Shown here piece after piece: positions 54,841 to 64,000 of a stretch of DNA of 64,000 nucleotides. Below the pieces are notes generated by a model that worked only from the letters and a program-made list of their open reading frames with translations, made no database searches and had not been told where the DNA came from. Source of the stretch: Roseiarcus sp963833955 (GTDB lineage: Bacteria > Pseudomonadota > Alphaproteobacteria > Rhizobiales > Beijerinckiaceae); assembly GCA_963833955.1 (NCBI GenBank), contig CAWHZY010000014.1:23520-87519 (forward strand). The letters run 5' to 3'. Every line of letters starts with the position of its first letter. Positions within the stretch are counted from its first letter, which is position 1. The position numbers were made by a program, and so were the translations under genes.

Positions 54841-55701
54841 TCATTTCGGCTTGAGTGACGCCAGTCCCAGGATCGGATCGTTCTTGTAAGGCTCGACGCA
54901 TTGCTCCTCGCGGGCGCGCTCGCGCTCGCTCGTCGAGTACGGGTGCGAGTCCTCGGACGCGCCAAGCTCGATGATCGGCACTTGCGGAGCCTGCTGACGA
55001 AGCTCGAGCGCGCGCTCGACCATCATGCATTGCAGGACTTTGTCGACCCACCAGACGTGACTGAGCGCGAGGCCGCCCGGATCCGGTTCGGCCGCCGTCG
55101 CCGGCCAGAGCGAATTGTTCTGTTCCCTCGCCCGGAGCTGTTCCTCGATTTTGCCCTTGATGGCGTTGTGGCAGCTATAGGCGATTTCCAGTAGGGCGCT
55201 GACCGGCAGCGGATCGGCGCCGTTCGGTTGCAGCCCCTTCAATGTGTAAGTCCGGCAGTCAATCGCGCCGACATTCAGATTCCGGTTGTCGACGCCAAAC
55301 TGCGAATCGACCGCGATTTGCAGGTTCGACGCCAGAATGTTGTGTCGAAGCTCCCACTCCTGGTTGGCCGCGTAAAAGCGTTTGGCCGCCGCGTCCAGCC
55401 TCGCGCCTTCGACTTTGGTCTTGATGGCGTCGTTCAGTTCGTAAGTGGAAAGCCATTTCTCATCGATCAGCTTGTCCACGCCTTCGAGGGCGGCCAGCAC
55501 GGCGGCGGAATCCTTGTCGATCTTGGCCGATCGTGTTTGGTATTCCCAGCTGCGGCCTTGAAGATAAAAGCTGATCACGGTTCCGACGAGGCCGGAAGCC
55601 AGGATGACTCCGCCGATCGCGCCCACCACCCGATTGGTCCAGGACTGGGCATTCCCCAATTTCGAGGATCCCGGACCGTTGTCGGCATCGCGTTCAGCCA
55701 T
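54841..55701 (-). CDS. Hypothetical single-pass membrane protein
   Basis: 286 aa with one transmembrane helix near residues 25-48 (VVGAIGGVILASGLVGTVIS) and a large, mostly helical soluble domain with scattered cysteines (AIDCRTY, IAYSCHNAI, LQCMMVE, EQCVEPYK). N-terminus probably cytoplasmic. No family recognised and no link to neighbours. Confidence 0.6.
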   Translation of the reverse strand: MAERDADNGPGSSKLGNAQSWTNRVVGAIGGVILASGLVGTVISFYLQGRSWEYQTRSAKIDKDSAAVLAALEGVDKLIDEKWLSTYELNDAIKTKVEGARLDAAAKRFYAANQEWELRHNILASNLQIAVDSQFGVDNRNLNVGAIDCRTYTLKGLQPNGADPLPVSALLEIAYSCHNAIKGKIEEQLRAREQNNSLWPATAAEPDPGGLALSHVWWVDKVLQCMMVERALELRQQAPQVPIIELGASEDSHPYSTSERERAREEQCVEPYKNDPILGLASLKPK

Positions 55702-55751
55702 CTTGAATCCTCACTTCGCGTCGTGCGCGGCGTTGCGCGATCATGAACCCG

Positions 55752-56963
55752 TCAATCGGGCGGCAGCGCCGGCGCCGATCTTGGCATGAGATGCAGGTCC
55801 GTTCCGGTCCACGGGTGAGCGAGCGCGACCTCCTCGTTGAGCTCGACGCCGAGGCCAGGCTCCTCCGGGGGCACGACAAAGCCGTCCTCCCAGCGGATCG
55901 GCTTCTTGAGGATTTGCGCATGAAAGCCATCCCAGCGCTCGATGCTCTCGAGGATGAGAAAATTCGGGCTGCACGCCGCGAGCTGGATGTTGGCCGCGCC
56001 GACGACCGGCCCGCAATAGAGATGCGGCGCGATCTGCGCGTAATGCGCTTCCGCCATTCCCGCGATCTTCTTCGCTTCCATAATGCCGCCGACCCGGCCG
56101 AGATTCATTTGCAGGATCGATGCGGCGCCGGTTTCGAGCACGCGGGCGAATTCATATTTTGTCGTAAGCCGCTCGCCGGTCGCGATCGGCACGCGGCACT
56201 GGGCCGCCACCTTGGCCATTTCCTCCGGCGCCTCGGGCGGCGTCGGCTCCTCGAACCATAGAGGCTCGTAAGCCTCGATGCGCCGCGCAAGTCGCAGCGC
56301 GCCCGAGGTGGTGAACTGGCCGTGCGTGCCGAACAGGAGATCGCATTTCGTCCCCACGGCTTGTCGCAAAGTCTTCAGGAACGCTTCGCAAAGCTCGAGC
56401 CGCTCAAGGCTCGGCTGGCGGGGGTCGAAGGTCGAATAGGGGCCTGCGGGATCGAATTTCACCGCGGTGAAGCCTTGGCGCATATATTTGAGCGCGCGCT
56501 CGGCGGCGGCGTCCGGGTTCGAATAGACGGGGCTGTCTGAATGAGCGTGCGAGCCCGGCTCGTCCGGATAGAGGTAGGTGTAGCTCCTGAGCCGCTCGTG
56601 CACCTTGCCGCCGATGAGCGCATAGACGGGCTTCATGACCGCCTTGCCGACGATGTCCCACAGCGCCATCTCGATGGCGGAGAGGATTCCCATCAGCGAA
56701 ATGTCGGGCCGGCCGGAATAGCCGCGGCCGTAGATGTTGCGCCAGAGCGCCTCGATGCGGAACGGATCGGCGCCCTCGACGTGACGCTCGAACACATCCT
56801 CGATCATCGCCACGATCGCCTTGGGCGCGAAGCTCGCGGCATAGACTTCTCCCACGCCCTCGATCCCGCAGGCGGTCTTGAGCTTGAGAAACAGGAAATA
56901 GCGGCCGCCGAAGGCGGGCGGGGGATTGCCGACGACGAAGGTTTTCAGCTCGGCGATTTTCAT
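55752..56963 (-). CDS. Mandelate racemase/muconate lactonizing (enolase superfamily) enzyme
   Basis: 403 aa. The N-terminal capping domain begins MKIAELKTFVVGNPPPAFGG. The barrel contains the acid/base and metal segments FTAVKFDPAG, CDLLFGTHGQF, PLWFEEPTPPE, IATGERLTTKYEF and IAPHLYCGP. Enolase-superfamily sugar-acid dehydratases and cycloisomerases look like this, so an acid-sugar substrate is plausible. The ATG at 56963 gives the standard N-terminus; the longer open frame upstream is not family sequence. Confidence 0.9.
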   Translation of the reverse strand: MKIAELKTFVVGNPPPAFGGRYFLFLKLKTACGIEGVGEVYAASFAPKAIVAMIEDVFERHVEGADPFRIEALWRNIYGRGYSGRPDISLMGILSAIEMALWDIVGKAVMKPVYALIGGKVHERLRSYTYLYPDEPGSHAHSDSPVYSNPDAAAERALKYMRQGFTAVKFDPAGPYSTFDPRQPSLERLELCEAFLKTLRQAVGTKCDLLFGTHGQFTTSGALRLARRIEAYEPLWFEEPTPPEAPEEMAKVAAQCRVPIATGERLTTKYEFARVLETGAASILQMNLGRVGGIMEAKKIAGMAEAHYAQIAPHLYCGPVVGAANIQLAACSPNFLILESIERWDGFHAQILKKPIRWEDGFVVPPEEPGLGVELNEEVALAHPWTGTDLHLMPRSAPALPPD

Positions 56964-57079
56964 GGGCGTCCAGGCGGCCGGAAAGAGAGATCGAGCTTTG
57001 GCGTTCGCGCCTGCCTCTCCATGTGCTAACGCGCTGCACGTCCGCTGTCCAAGCCTCCGCTCAGCTGTGTCAGGAGCCC

Positions 57080-57581
57080 ATGATGGCCGAAACGATCGCC
57101 TTCGTCCTGCGCAACCTGCCAATGTTCCTGTTCGTGGCGGCGCTCGTGTTCGCGTGGCTGAGCCGCTCCGGCGGATCACTCGCCGATCGCCTGCTCGCCT
57201 GGATTCTGCTCCTGCCCATCGGCGTACTCGGGCCTCTGGGCGGCGGTCTTTCATCTCTTCTTCCCCGAAATCGCGGCGGCGGACATCGGCTGGGAGCCGA
57301 GCCCCTTCCAGTTCGAGGTCGGCATGGCGGATCTTGCGATGGGCGCGACCGCCTGCGTGAGCTTCTGGCGCAGTCTGGACTTCAAGGCGGCGGCGGTGAT
57401 GGTCAATGCGATCTTCCTGCTTGGCGACGCGATCGGCCACGTGGAGCAGATGGTCGCCACCGGCAACTTTGCACCCGGCAACGCCGGCGTTCCCTTTATC
57501 GGCGACCTCGCCTTCCCCGCGCTCGCGCTCATTCTCCTGATCGTCGTTCAGCGGTCCGAGGCGGCGCCGCGAATCTCCTGA
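57080..57581 (+). CDS. DUF6790-like membrane protein (one frameshift)
   Basis: 166-aa protein with about four hydrophobic segments. The first frame reads FVLRNLPMFLFVAALVFAWL to LLLPIGVLG, and the rest (AVFHLFFPEIAAADIGWEPS, PFQFEVGMADLAMGATACVS, VMVNAIFLLGDAIGHVEQMV) is in the next frame. Removing one extra C near 57233 joins them. Start ATG follows CAGGAG. Function unknown. Convergent with the alcohol dehydrogenase gene. Confidence 0.75.
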
Positions 57582-57587
57582 GGGTCA

Positions 57588-58674
57588 TCAGAACACGATC
57601 ACGTTGCGCAAAGCCGCGCCGGAGCGCGAGGAGGCGAGCGCTTCGTTGATCGAACTCGAGCCGATAGCGGCCGCTGATCAAGGGGTCGAGCTTGAGGCGC
57701 CCCTCGCGATAGAGCTGGATGATTTTTGGCACGTCGATCGCAGGCCGCGCCGACCCCATCTTGGAGCCGAGAATCCTCTGCCCGTCGGCGGCGAGCCAGC
57801 CGGGGTCGATGGTCGCCACGACACCAGACGGCGGCATGCCGACCAGCACCGTCGCGCCGTTGCGCTTCATGAGCGAAACTCCCTGTTCGGCCGCGCCCTT
57901 GACGCCGACGGTGACGAACACCCAATCGGCTTTGCGTCCCCTCGTCAGCGCCTTCACACGCTCAGCGACATCCTCGCGTCTCGCGTTGACGGTCTCGGTC
58001 GCGCCGAATTCGCGCGCCGCGGCGAGCTTGGCCGGCTCGACGTCGATTGCGATGATCGGGGAAGCGCCCGCGATCCGCGCGCCCTGGATCGAATTGAGGC
58101 CGACGCCGCCGCAGCCGATGACGACAACGCTCGAGCCTGGTTTCACGCCGGCCGTGTTAACGACCGCGCCCAGGCCGGTCAGCACGCCGCAGGCGATGAG
58201 CGCCGCGCTATCGAGGGCCATGTCCTTCGGGATCGCGATCGCCTGCGACTGGTCGACGACCATGTGTTCGGCGAAAGCGCCGGTGCGCAGGCCGTGGACG
58301 ATCGGCTTGCCGGCGCCGTCGTGCAGCGGCGTCGCACGGTCGAGCGGGAATGTTTCCTCGCAGAACACCGGCGTGCCCTCGGTGCAGGCGGGGCAGAAGC
58401 CGCAATTGCGGATGAGCGTCGCGACCACGGGGTCGCCGACTTTCAGGCGCGTCACGCCCGGGCCGACCGCCTCGATCACGCCCGCCGCCTCGTGGCCGTA
58501 GACCGCCGGCAAATTGCCGCCCCAGGCGCCATCGAGGAAAAAGATGTCGCTGTGGCAGATCGCGCACGCCGCCGTCTTGATCAGCACTTCGCCCGGCCCC
58601 GGCTCGGCCAGCTCGACCGTCTCGATCGTCAGGGGCGCGCCGAAGGCGCGGCAGACGGCGGCTTTGGTTTTCAT
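57588..58674 (-). CDS. Zinc-dependent alcohol dehydrogenase, MDR family (one frameshift)
   Basis: 361-aa class III-like medium-chain dehydrogenase. The catalytic zinc site is in ACAICHSDIFFLDG and GHEAAG, the structural zinc cysteines in CGFCPACTEGTPVFC, and the NAD loop in VVVIGCGGVGLNSIQGARIA. The last 30 residues shift frame: removing one extra base near 57653 gives RYRLESINEALASSRSGAAL and then RNVIVF, the normal ending. Substrate unknown. Confidence 0.9.
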
Positions 58675-58817
58675 GGGGATGATCCCGGCGGAGCAGCGAA
58701 TTCAGACGAGGCTAAATCCGGCTCCCGGCGCGAGTTCAAGCGCAGTCTTGAGGGGAGGGGCAATAATTTTGTGGGGCGGCTCGCTTGAGCTTGACGTCGA
58801 GGAGCGCGCCGAAAGCC

Positions 58818-60401
58818 TCAAGCCCGCGGCCCGTTTCCCGGCGGATTGCTTGAGGTCGGCTGGTAAAAAATAATCTGGCTTCCCATGCGCTCGAAGTCGA
58901 CCGGAATGGCGCGCAGCTTGGGCAATGCATGGCGGATCGCCTCGTGCCGATCCTCGGGCGCGAAGAGGGCGAGGAAACCGCCGGCGCCGGCGCCCAGAAT
59001 CTTGCCCCCGATGGCGCCGTGCTTGCGCGCGGTCTGGTACCAATCGTCGATCTCGGAGGTGGAGACGCCAGGCGCCATGTCGCGCTTGAGCATCCAGGCT
59101 TCATGCAGAACCTGGCCGAACGAATCCAGATTGTCGTTCCGGATTTCGTTCAGGAGCTGATAGCAGAGCGAGACCATCCGCTTCATGGCGGATATCTTGT
59201 CGACATTGGTCGCCAGCTCCGCTGACTGGTGCTTGAGAATTGTCGAGGCGCCCCTCGTGATCCCGGTGTAGAGAACCAGCATCTGTCTCCGGATTCCGGC
59301 GATAGTCTCGGGCTTGCAGATGACGGGCGAGACAGTCACCGTGTCGTTCGGATTGAATTCGTAGAGATTGAAGCCGCCATAGGCGGCGGCGTATTGATCC
59401 TGCTTGCCGATCGGCTCGCCGCAGACGTCGATTTCGATGTGGCAAGCCTGGTCGGCCAACTCCCGGCTCGTGGAATGGCGGCCAATGAAAGCGTAGAGCG
59501 CGTGCAGGAGGGAGACCGTGAAGCTGCTCGATGAGCCAAGGCCGGTGCCTCGCGACGGGATGTCGGCGACGGTTGTGATTTCGACGCCGCCCGGAACCCC
59601 GGCCATGTTCAGCGCCGCTCGCACCAGTTGGTGTTCGATCTCGGAAACCGAGCTCACCTCTTCGACACGCGAATACGCCACACGGATTCCGCTATCGAAT
59701 TTGCGGTTCATGGTGACATAGACATATTTGTCGATCGCCGTGCTGACGACCGCGCCGCCATATTCCCGATAATAGGACGGCAGGTCGCTTCCGCCTCCGA
59801 CGAAGCTCATGCGCAACGGCGTGCGACTGATGATCATGGCGCCGTTCCCTTCGCGAGGATGGAGTTCGATTTGGCAGGCGTCGAGACTGATCTGCACGGG
59901 CGATCTCGTCGATGATCCTGGCGCCTGTTCGGCACGCGCGCGGGCAAAGAGACTCTTGGCGCGCGCCGCGGGGATTCCCCGTCGTTCGCACAGGTGCATG
60001 AAGCGCTCATGTCGGGCGGCCTCGCTCGAGACGACGTCGATGGCGTGCGCGGTCCGGCCCAGAGACTCTGCAAGCTCCGCGGCGAAAGCGCCTTCCCAGA
60101 TCAGGACTTCGTCCGGCGCCAGTTTGATCTCCAATTGGCGTCCCTCGCGCCCGGCTGGGAGCGTGATTGTAGCGGATCGGGTGTTCGGGCGCTCGGCTGC
60201 AATCGCAACGGCCGCTTTGAGACTGCTCATGTCGAAGGACGCCAGCGCATGCCGATCGGCGTCGTCCTCTATCCAGCGATCCGTGTGAATGATCCGCGCC
60301 CGCCGTCCCTGCAACCGCAATTCGCGCTCAAGCGTCGCGGCGACCGTCGACTTGCCGGCGCTCGGCGCCCCGCCAATGAACCAGTCGTCGCCTGACGCCA
60401 T
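58818..60401 (-). CDS. hddA: Heptose-7-phosphate kinase HddA fused to an N-terminal P-loop kinase-like domain
   Basis: 527 aa in one frame. Residues 1-188 form a P-loop domain (FIGGAPSAGKSTVAATL, IIHTDRWIEDD) that resembles uridine/shikimate-type kinases. From residue 189 (MIISRTPLRMSFVGGGSDLP) it is a complete GHMP kinase with the ATP loop PSRGTGLGSSSSFTVSLLHA and KILGAGAGGFLALFA, typical of D-glycero-D-manno-heptose 7-phosphate kinase. HddA is usually a separate protein of about 340 aa, and the ATG at 59837 would give exactly that. So this is either a fusion or two genes whose stop was lost by an error. It belongs to the heptose operon. Confidence 0.85.
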   Translation of the reverse strand: MASGDDWFIGGAPSAGKSTVAATLERELRLQGRRARIIHTDRWIEDDADRHALASFDMSSLKAAVAIAAERPNTRSATITLPAGREGRQLEIKLAPDEVLIWEGAFAAELAESLGRTAHAIDVVSSEAARHERFMHLCERRGIPAARAKSLFARARAEQAPGSSTRSPVQISLDACQIELHPREGNGAMIISRTPLRMSFVGGGSDLPSYYREYGGAVVSTAIDKYVYVTMNRKFDSGIRVAYSRVEEVSSVSEIEHQLVRAALNMAGVPGGVEITTVADIPSRGTGLGSSSSFTVSLLHALYAFIGRHSTSRELADQACHIEIDVCGEPIGKQDQYAAAYGGFNLYEFNPNDTVTVSPVICKPETIAGIRRQMLVLYTGITRGASTILKHQSAELATNVDKISAMKRMVSLCYQLLNEIRNDNLDSFGQVLHEAWMLKRDMAPGVSTSEIDDWYQTARKHGAIGGKILGAGAGGFLALFAPEDRHEAIRHALPKLRAIPVDFERMGSQIIFYQPTSSNPPGNGPRA

Positions 60402-61744
60402 TGCGGCGATTTGAGGCGCGAGGCAGCTCCGCGATCTTCGGATAGACGTCGAGGATGAAGGCTGCCGCTTCCGAAATGTCCGCGACGGTGAATTGGGCTT
60501 CGTACGGATAGCGGCGGTCGAGGCCGCCGTGCCCGGTCTCCACCAGAATGGAGGACACGCCCGCTTTTTCGGCCGCCCCCAGATCCGCCGTCGAGTCGCC
60601 GATATACCAAGAGCGGGCGAGATCGATATTGAGATCGCTTTGAGCCTGAAGGATCAGCCCGGGTTCCGGCTTGCGGCAATCGCATCGGATCTTGAGCTCG
60701 ATGCGTTCGCCGGGAAATCCGCGATCGGGGTGATGCGGGCAAACATAGATCCGGTCGAGATAGGCGTGATCGCGGCCGATTTCCGTTTCCAGCCGAGCAT
60801 GGATCCGGCGCAATTGCGCCTCGGTGACCTCGCCGCGCGCGATGATCAGGCTGGTTGCTGACGAGCACCGTTCGCCATTCGGCCTCGTTCAGTCGTCGAA
60901 TGGCGGACCCGGCAAAGGGAAACAGCTCAAGGTCTTCGGCCCGGCGAATAAGTTCGTGTTCGACATTGAGGGTGCCGTCGCGATCGAGGAAAACGGCTCG
61001 CTGAGGCTCATTGAGCGATGCGCGGCGGATGGCGCCCGAAGTCAGCGCGTTGCGAACCTTTTGCAGCCGTTCGGGCGTGCCCGCATCCTTGATGTATTCG
61101 GGCGAGGCATAGCCGCGCAATGTCGCGCCGGCCGCCAGCATGCGCGGAAAAAGATCCTTGGCGAAATCGAGCGGGCCGGCGACGTCGACCCACGCGCGCA
61201 GGCTCTCGCGGCGCACGACATAGAGCGCGGCGTTGACGAGGTTGGGCAGCCATGCGTCCGCCGGATGGGGGTAGGCGTGGAAAGCGAGAATGCGGCCGGT
61301 TTCGTCGATTTCGACGAGGTCCGAATCATGCGGATGGTCGTTCGGGTGAAGAAAGAGCGAAACGTCGGCGCCGGGAACGGCGTGATGCCAGGCCCAAAAC
61401 CGCGTAAGATCGACGGCAAGCATCGTGTCGCCGTACATGACCAGAAATTCGGGCTCGAGCTCCCCGAGCGCGGCCAGGACGGCGCCCGCCGTTCCTCGCG
61501 GTTCGCCGTCGTCGATCAAGCGGACGGAAATCGGCAGGTCGACGCCGACCAGCCATTCGCGAATCGCATCGGCCCTGTGGTTGACCATCACGACCGCGTC
61601 GGTGAAACCATGCGCGCACAGAAGTTCGAGCTGATGCAAAAGCAGCGGCTTGCCGCACACGTCCACGAGCGGCTTGGGCAGGCCGTTGAGCACGGAGGCG
61701 AGCCGCGTGCCCTTTCCTCCGGCGAGAATGACCGCCTGCTTCAT
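60328..61744 (-). CDS. hddC: HddC-GmhB fusion: heptose-1-phosphate guanylyltransferase and 7-phosphatase (one frameshift)
   Basis: The N-terminal nucleotidyltransferase (AVILAGGKGTRLASVLNGLP, FLVMYGDTMLAVD) would make GDP-heptose. The C-terminal HAD phosphatase has AVFLDRDGTLNVEH, CPHHPDRGF and CRKPEPGLILQAQ, then YIGDSTADLGAAEKAG as in GmhB. The frame shifts inside the phosphatase near 60851 (LVSNQ then LIIARGEVTEAQLRR), consistent with one extra base. The 3' end overlaps the P-loop/HddA gene. Both activities are steps of GDP-D-glycero-alpha-D-manno-heptose synthesis. Confidence 0.85.
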
Positions 61745-62706
61745 GGCGGGTTTTCCTGACGGTTGATTTCGCCGATCGCGCGTCGGACGGCCTCGAGCGA
61801 ACTGAGCTTCGGCGTCCAGCCGAGCGCCGAAAGCTTCGCTGTCGAATAAGCGAAGCGGGGCACGTCGCCGACCCAGCCCTTGTTGTCGGTCCCAAACTTG
61901 AGCTGCGCGCCCGGCGCCACCGCCGCCACGGTTTCGCGGGCGATGTCGCGCACGAAGATGCCGGCGTCGGTCGGGCCGATGTTGAAGACATCGACCTTCT
62001 TGGCGGCGCGAGCTTGGATGAACAGCATGGCGTCGACGAGTTCACTCACGTGCAGATAGGCCTTGCGCTGCGAGCCGTCGCCGAGCACGTCGAGATGATC
62101 GGGATCCGACCGCAGGCGACGGATGAAGTCGAGGATCACGCCATGGGTCGCGGGCAATCCGACCACGTTGGGAAAGCGAAACAGCAAAGCTCGACCAAGG
62201 AACTTCTCCGCCGCCGCGGTGATCATCGCTTCTGACGCAAGCTTCATGGCGCCATAGTTCGAAATCGGAAACAGGGGACCGGTGCTCTCGGTCAATTCTT
62301 GGTCGCCGAGATCGCCGTAGATCGCCGAGCTCGAGGCGAAGAGCAATTCACCAATGTTGCGCTCCTCCATGATCCTGAGGACGTTGAACGTCGTCATGAA
62401 CGTATCGCGCAGATCGACTCCCGGGTCCGCGATGCCTGCTGGAATGTCGGAATTGGCCGCGAGGTGCCAGACCTCCAAAATTGGCCCGAGGTCCGCGTGC
62501 GAATCGATGCAGGATCGGAAGGCGTCGAGATCGGCGAGATCGACGACCGAAAACCGGAAGCTGTTCTTCTCGGCAAAGCGCGCGACGTTGGCGCTCGTCC
62601 CGCGGCAGAGATTGTCGAGACAGATGACCGAGTCGCCGCGCGAAAGGATGGAATCCACCAGCGTGTTGGCGATAAAGCCCGCCCCGCCGGTCACCAAAAT
62701 CGTCAT
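61741..62706 (-). CDS. NAD-dependent sugar epimerase/dehydratase
   Basis: 321-aa extended short-chain dehydrogenase with the NAD loop ILVTGGAGFIANTLVD, catalytic YGAMK (YxxxK), and SSAIYGD. It could modify GDP-heptose or another nucleotide sugar. The ATG at 62706 is chosen (upstream residues are not family-like). The stop overlaps the hddC start by 4 bp. Confidence 0.9.
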   Translation of the reverse strand: MTILVTGGAGFIANTLVDSILSRGDSVICLDNLCRGTSANVARFAEKNSFRFSVVDLADLDAFRSCIDSHADLGPILEVWHLAANSDIPAGIADPGVDLRDTFMTTFNVLRIMEERNIGELLFASSSAIYGDLGDQELTESTGPLFPISNYGAMKLASEAMITAAAEKFLGRALLFRFPNVVGLPATHGVILDFIRRLRSDPDHLDVLGDGSQRKAYLHVSELVDAMLFIQARAAKKVDVFNIGPTDAGIFVRDIARETVAAVAPGAQLKFGTDNKGWVGDVPRFAYSTAKLSALGWTPKLSSLEAVRRAIGEINRQENPP

Positions 62707-62785
62707 CGCCACACAATCCGCCCACTGAACGTGGCGCAATCAAAGCCAACGCGCGCCTCGAACCGGCGGCCTCATCGACCCGATG

Positions 62786-63499
62786 TCAAAACTTCTTCTG
62801 GCCCAGCAATTCGGGGTCGGCAAGGCGCCTGTGTCGAACGTACTGGGCGAGCACATGCATCATCGACTGATGGATGTCTTCGACAACTCCGTAATTGTGC
62901 GCGTCGACATGAAGATTGATGTCCGCGGCCTGCGCCGAAGCGCCGCCCTTGAACCCGGTCATCGCGATTGTTCGCACGCCGTTGGCCTTGGCCCAGGTGA
63001 TCGCGTTGACGATGTTGCGGGACTCGCCGGACGAACTGATCGTGATCAGCACGTCGCCGGGTCTGGCGAGGGAGGAGAGCTGGTAGCTGAAAATGTCGTC
63101 ATAGCCGATGTCGTTGGCGATCGCGGTGATCAATTCGACGGTCGCGGACAGGCTCGAGACTCTCGGCTTGATGGTCGTGTCCGTTCTGACGCCCTTGAGA
63201 CAGTCGCAGGCCAGGTGATTGGCGATGGCCGCGGAGCCGCCATTGCCGCAGGAGAAGATCGCGCCATCGCGGGCGACGACGTCGAGGATCGCGTCCGCGG
63301 CGGCCTGCATCCGCTCGCGCGCGACCGCCGCCGCGGCGACACGAAAAAGGTCAAAATAGGCGTCGAGGTAGCCGCCCATGTCGTCGTAAAGTCGATCCGG
63401 AAAAAAAGCCAGGATAAGCCCCCTCGCAAAAGCGGCGTCTTGAGATATCGGTACGATGTTCTCGTTTGTTCTGATGACGACTTGAGACGCGTTTCTCAA
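62786..63499 (-). CDS. gmhA: SIS-domain sedoheptulose-7-phosphate isomerase (GmhA-like)
   Basis: 237-aa SIS-domain protein with FSCGNGGSAAIANHLACDCL, DVLITISSSGESRNIVNA and EDIHQSMMHVLAQ, the GmhA pattern. It starts the heptose pathway by converting sedoheptulose 7-phosphate. The start appears to be TTG at 63499, and an N-terminal extension of about 35 residues precedes the usual GmhA start. Confidence 0.85.
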   Translation of the reverse strand: MRNASQVVIRTNENIVPISQDAAFARGLILAFFPDRLYDDMGGYLDAYFDLFRVAAAAVARERMQAAADAILDVVARDGAIFSCGNGGSAAIANHLACDCLKGVRTDTTIKPRVSSLSATVELITAIANDIGYDDIFSYQLSSLARPGDVLITISSSGESRNIVNAITWAKANGVRTIAMTGFKGGASAQAADINLHVDAHNYGVVEDIHQSMMHVLAQYVRHRRLADPELLGQKKF

Positions 63500-63526
63500 C
63501 GAAAACCGTTGAGATCCCGTTTGCAG

Positions 63527-64000
63527 TCAAGGAACAGCAGCGGTCTCGGACAAAACCCGTGCGGGCTGCTCGCTCCGTCCCAACACGCGCTCGAGACCGG
63601 CGCGATAAGTCTCGGCGATTGTTTTTCGCTTGAACCGGTCCAGCCCGCCGCGCTCATGAAGAGAGGCGATGGACCGCTTGAACCGCTCCTGTTCGCGCAA
63701 CAGCCGGTCAACGCCGATCTCAATGTCGTCGAGGCTCGTCGGATCGCACGCGTAGCCGATTTCGTCATCGGCGAAAAATCCGTCGATGCCCCATCTCCTG
63801 GTGTGGAGCAGGGGCAGGCCGGAGAACAGCGCCTCGATAAAGACCATGCCGAAAGTCTCCCGCCGGGTCGGCATCAGGAAACCGACGTAATCGCCGAGGA
63901 TCGTCGTAAATCCATCGCTCGGCAGCGGCCCCTTCAGCCTGACGTTCCTGGCTTTGGCATTCTCGACGATTTGCGAAACCTCGAACATCGTCTTGGGCGA
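63527..64000 (-). CDS. Group 1 glycosyltransferase, C-terminal part (runs off the window)
   Basis: C-terminal half of a GT4-type glycosyltransferase: FLMPTRRETFGMVFIEALFS is the EX7E-like donor-binding motif, followed by GLPLLHTRRWGIDGFFADDE. The frame is open to the window edge, so the N-terminus lies beyond 64000. Being first in the heptose operon here, it probably transfers a sugar onto a surface glycan. Confidence 0.85.
   Translation of the reverse strand, partial: SPKTMFEVSQIVENAKARNVRLKGPLPSDGFTTILGDYVGFLMPTRRETFGMVFIEALFSGLPLLHTRRWGIDGFFADDEIGYACDPTSLDDIEIGVDRLLREQERFKRSIASLHERGGLDRFKRKTIAETYRAGLERVLGRSEQPARVLSETAAVP

Noticed and set aside
55752..57440. Full 562-aa open frame for the enolase-superfamily enzyme
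   Set aside because: Residues before the ATG at 56963 are not family sequence and run antisense through the DUF6790 gene.

Overview
The window is GC-rich alphaproteobacterial chromosome, most likely from the order Hyphomicrobiales (Rhizobiales). This rests on an aerobic-type cobalamin locus (cobN, cobG and monofunctional cob methyltransferases), the lgt-NDUFAF7-like-pgeF order, the pal-cpoB-tilS order and the general gene style. Family-level placement (Beijerinckiaceae-like) is only a guess.

Layout. 0.1-2.8 kb: cobQ, cobO and a small unknown gene on the minus strand. 2.8-3.65 kb: a poorly coding stretch with one Tat-leader-like ORF. 3.65-15.4 kb: a cobalamin riboswitch followed by a DUF1636 protein, cobW, cobN, cobG, cobH, cobI, cobJ, (cobK on the opposite strand), cobL, cobE and cobM, mostly joined by 4-bp start/stop overlaps. 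15.4-20 kb: a dispersed inverted repeat, cbiD (minus), an Ig-like-repeat protein, cobB, and a flavin-reductase-family gene that is a candidate corrin reductase (cobR). Together these cover precorrin-2 to adenosylated cobyrate. cobA, cobS/T, cobD, cobC, cobP/U and cobV are not in the window. 20-34 kb: housekeeping genes (pgeF, NDUFAF7-like methyltransferase, lgt, pncA, a GST, queG, two DUF465 genes, chaB, a PEP-CTERM protein, a ClC-type channel, purE-purK, tRNA-Met, tilS, cpoB, pal). 35-40.5 kb: a TPP riboswitch and a complete thiC-thiO-thiS-thiG-thiE-thiD operon. 40.5-47.3 kb: a DUF3095 protein, two DUF2380-like proteins, mutS, a LysE exporter and a RibD/DHFR-like protein. 47.4-58.7 kb: an accessory stretch with a decayed adenylate cyclase, a DUF4258/DUF2283 pair, a bile-acid:Na+ symporter-like transporter, a LysR regulator, ada, a 2OG-Fe(II) oxygenase, a LigB-type dioxygenase, an enolase-superfamily enzyme, a DUF6790 protein and a Zn alcohol dehydrogenase. 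58.8-64 kb: a minus-strand GDP-heptose/glycan operon (hddA with an N-terminal P-loop kinase, hddC-gmhB fusion, NAD-dependent epimerase, gmhA-like isomerase, glycosyltransferase cut by the window edge).

Three signals stand out beyond ordinary genes. (1) Two 104-bp elements 22 kb apart have identical geometry: four direct TAAACG-type boxes plus one degenerate box on an exact 10-bp pitch, two inverted CGTTTA boxes also 10 bp apart, a T-tract and an identical 20-bp tail. (2) A palindromic repeat family (core CTTCTCCCTCGGGGAGAAG) appears to have inserted in frame into the coding sequences of three unrelated conserved enzymes: CobN, ThiD and a 2OG-Fe(II) oxygenase. (3) Conserved genes carry at least 17 single-base frameshifts, about 15 of them extra bases. 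Such a strong insertion bias is more like sequencing error than biology, so apparent pseudogenes here need re-sequencing before they are believed.
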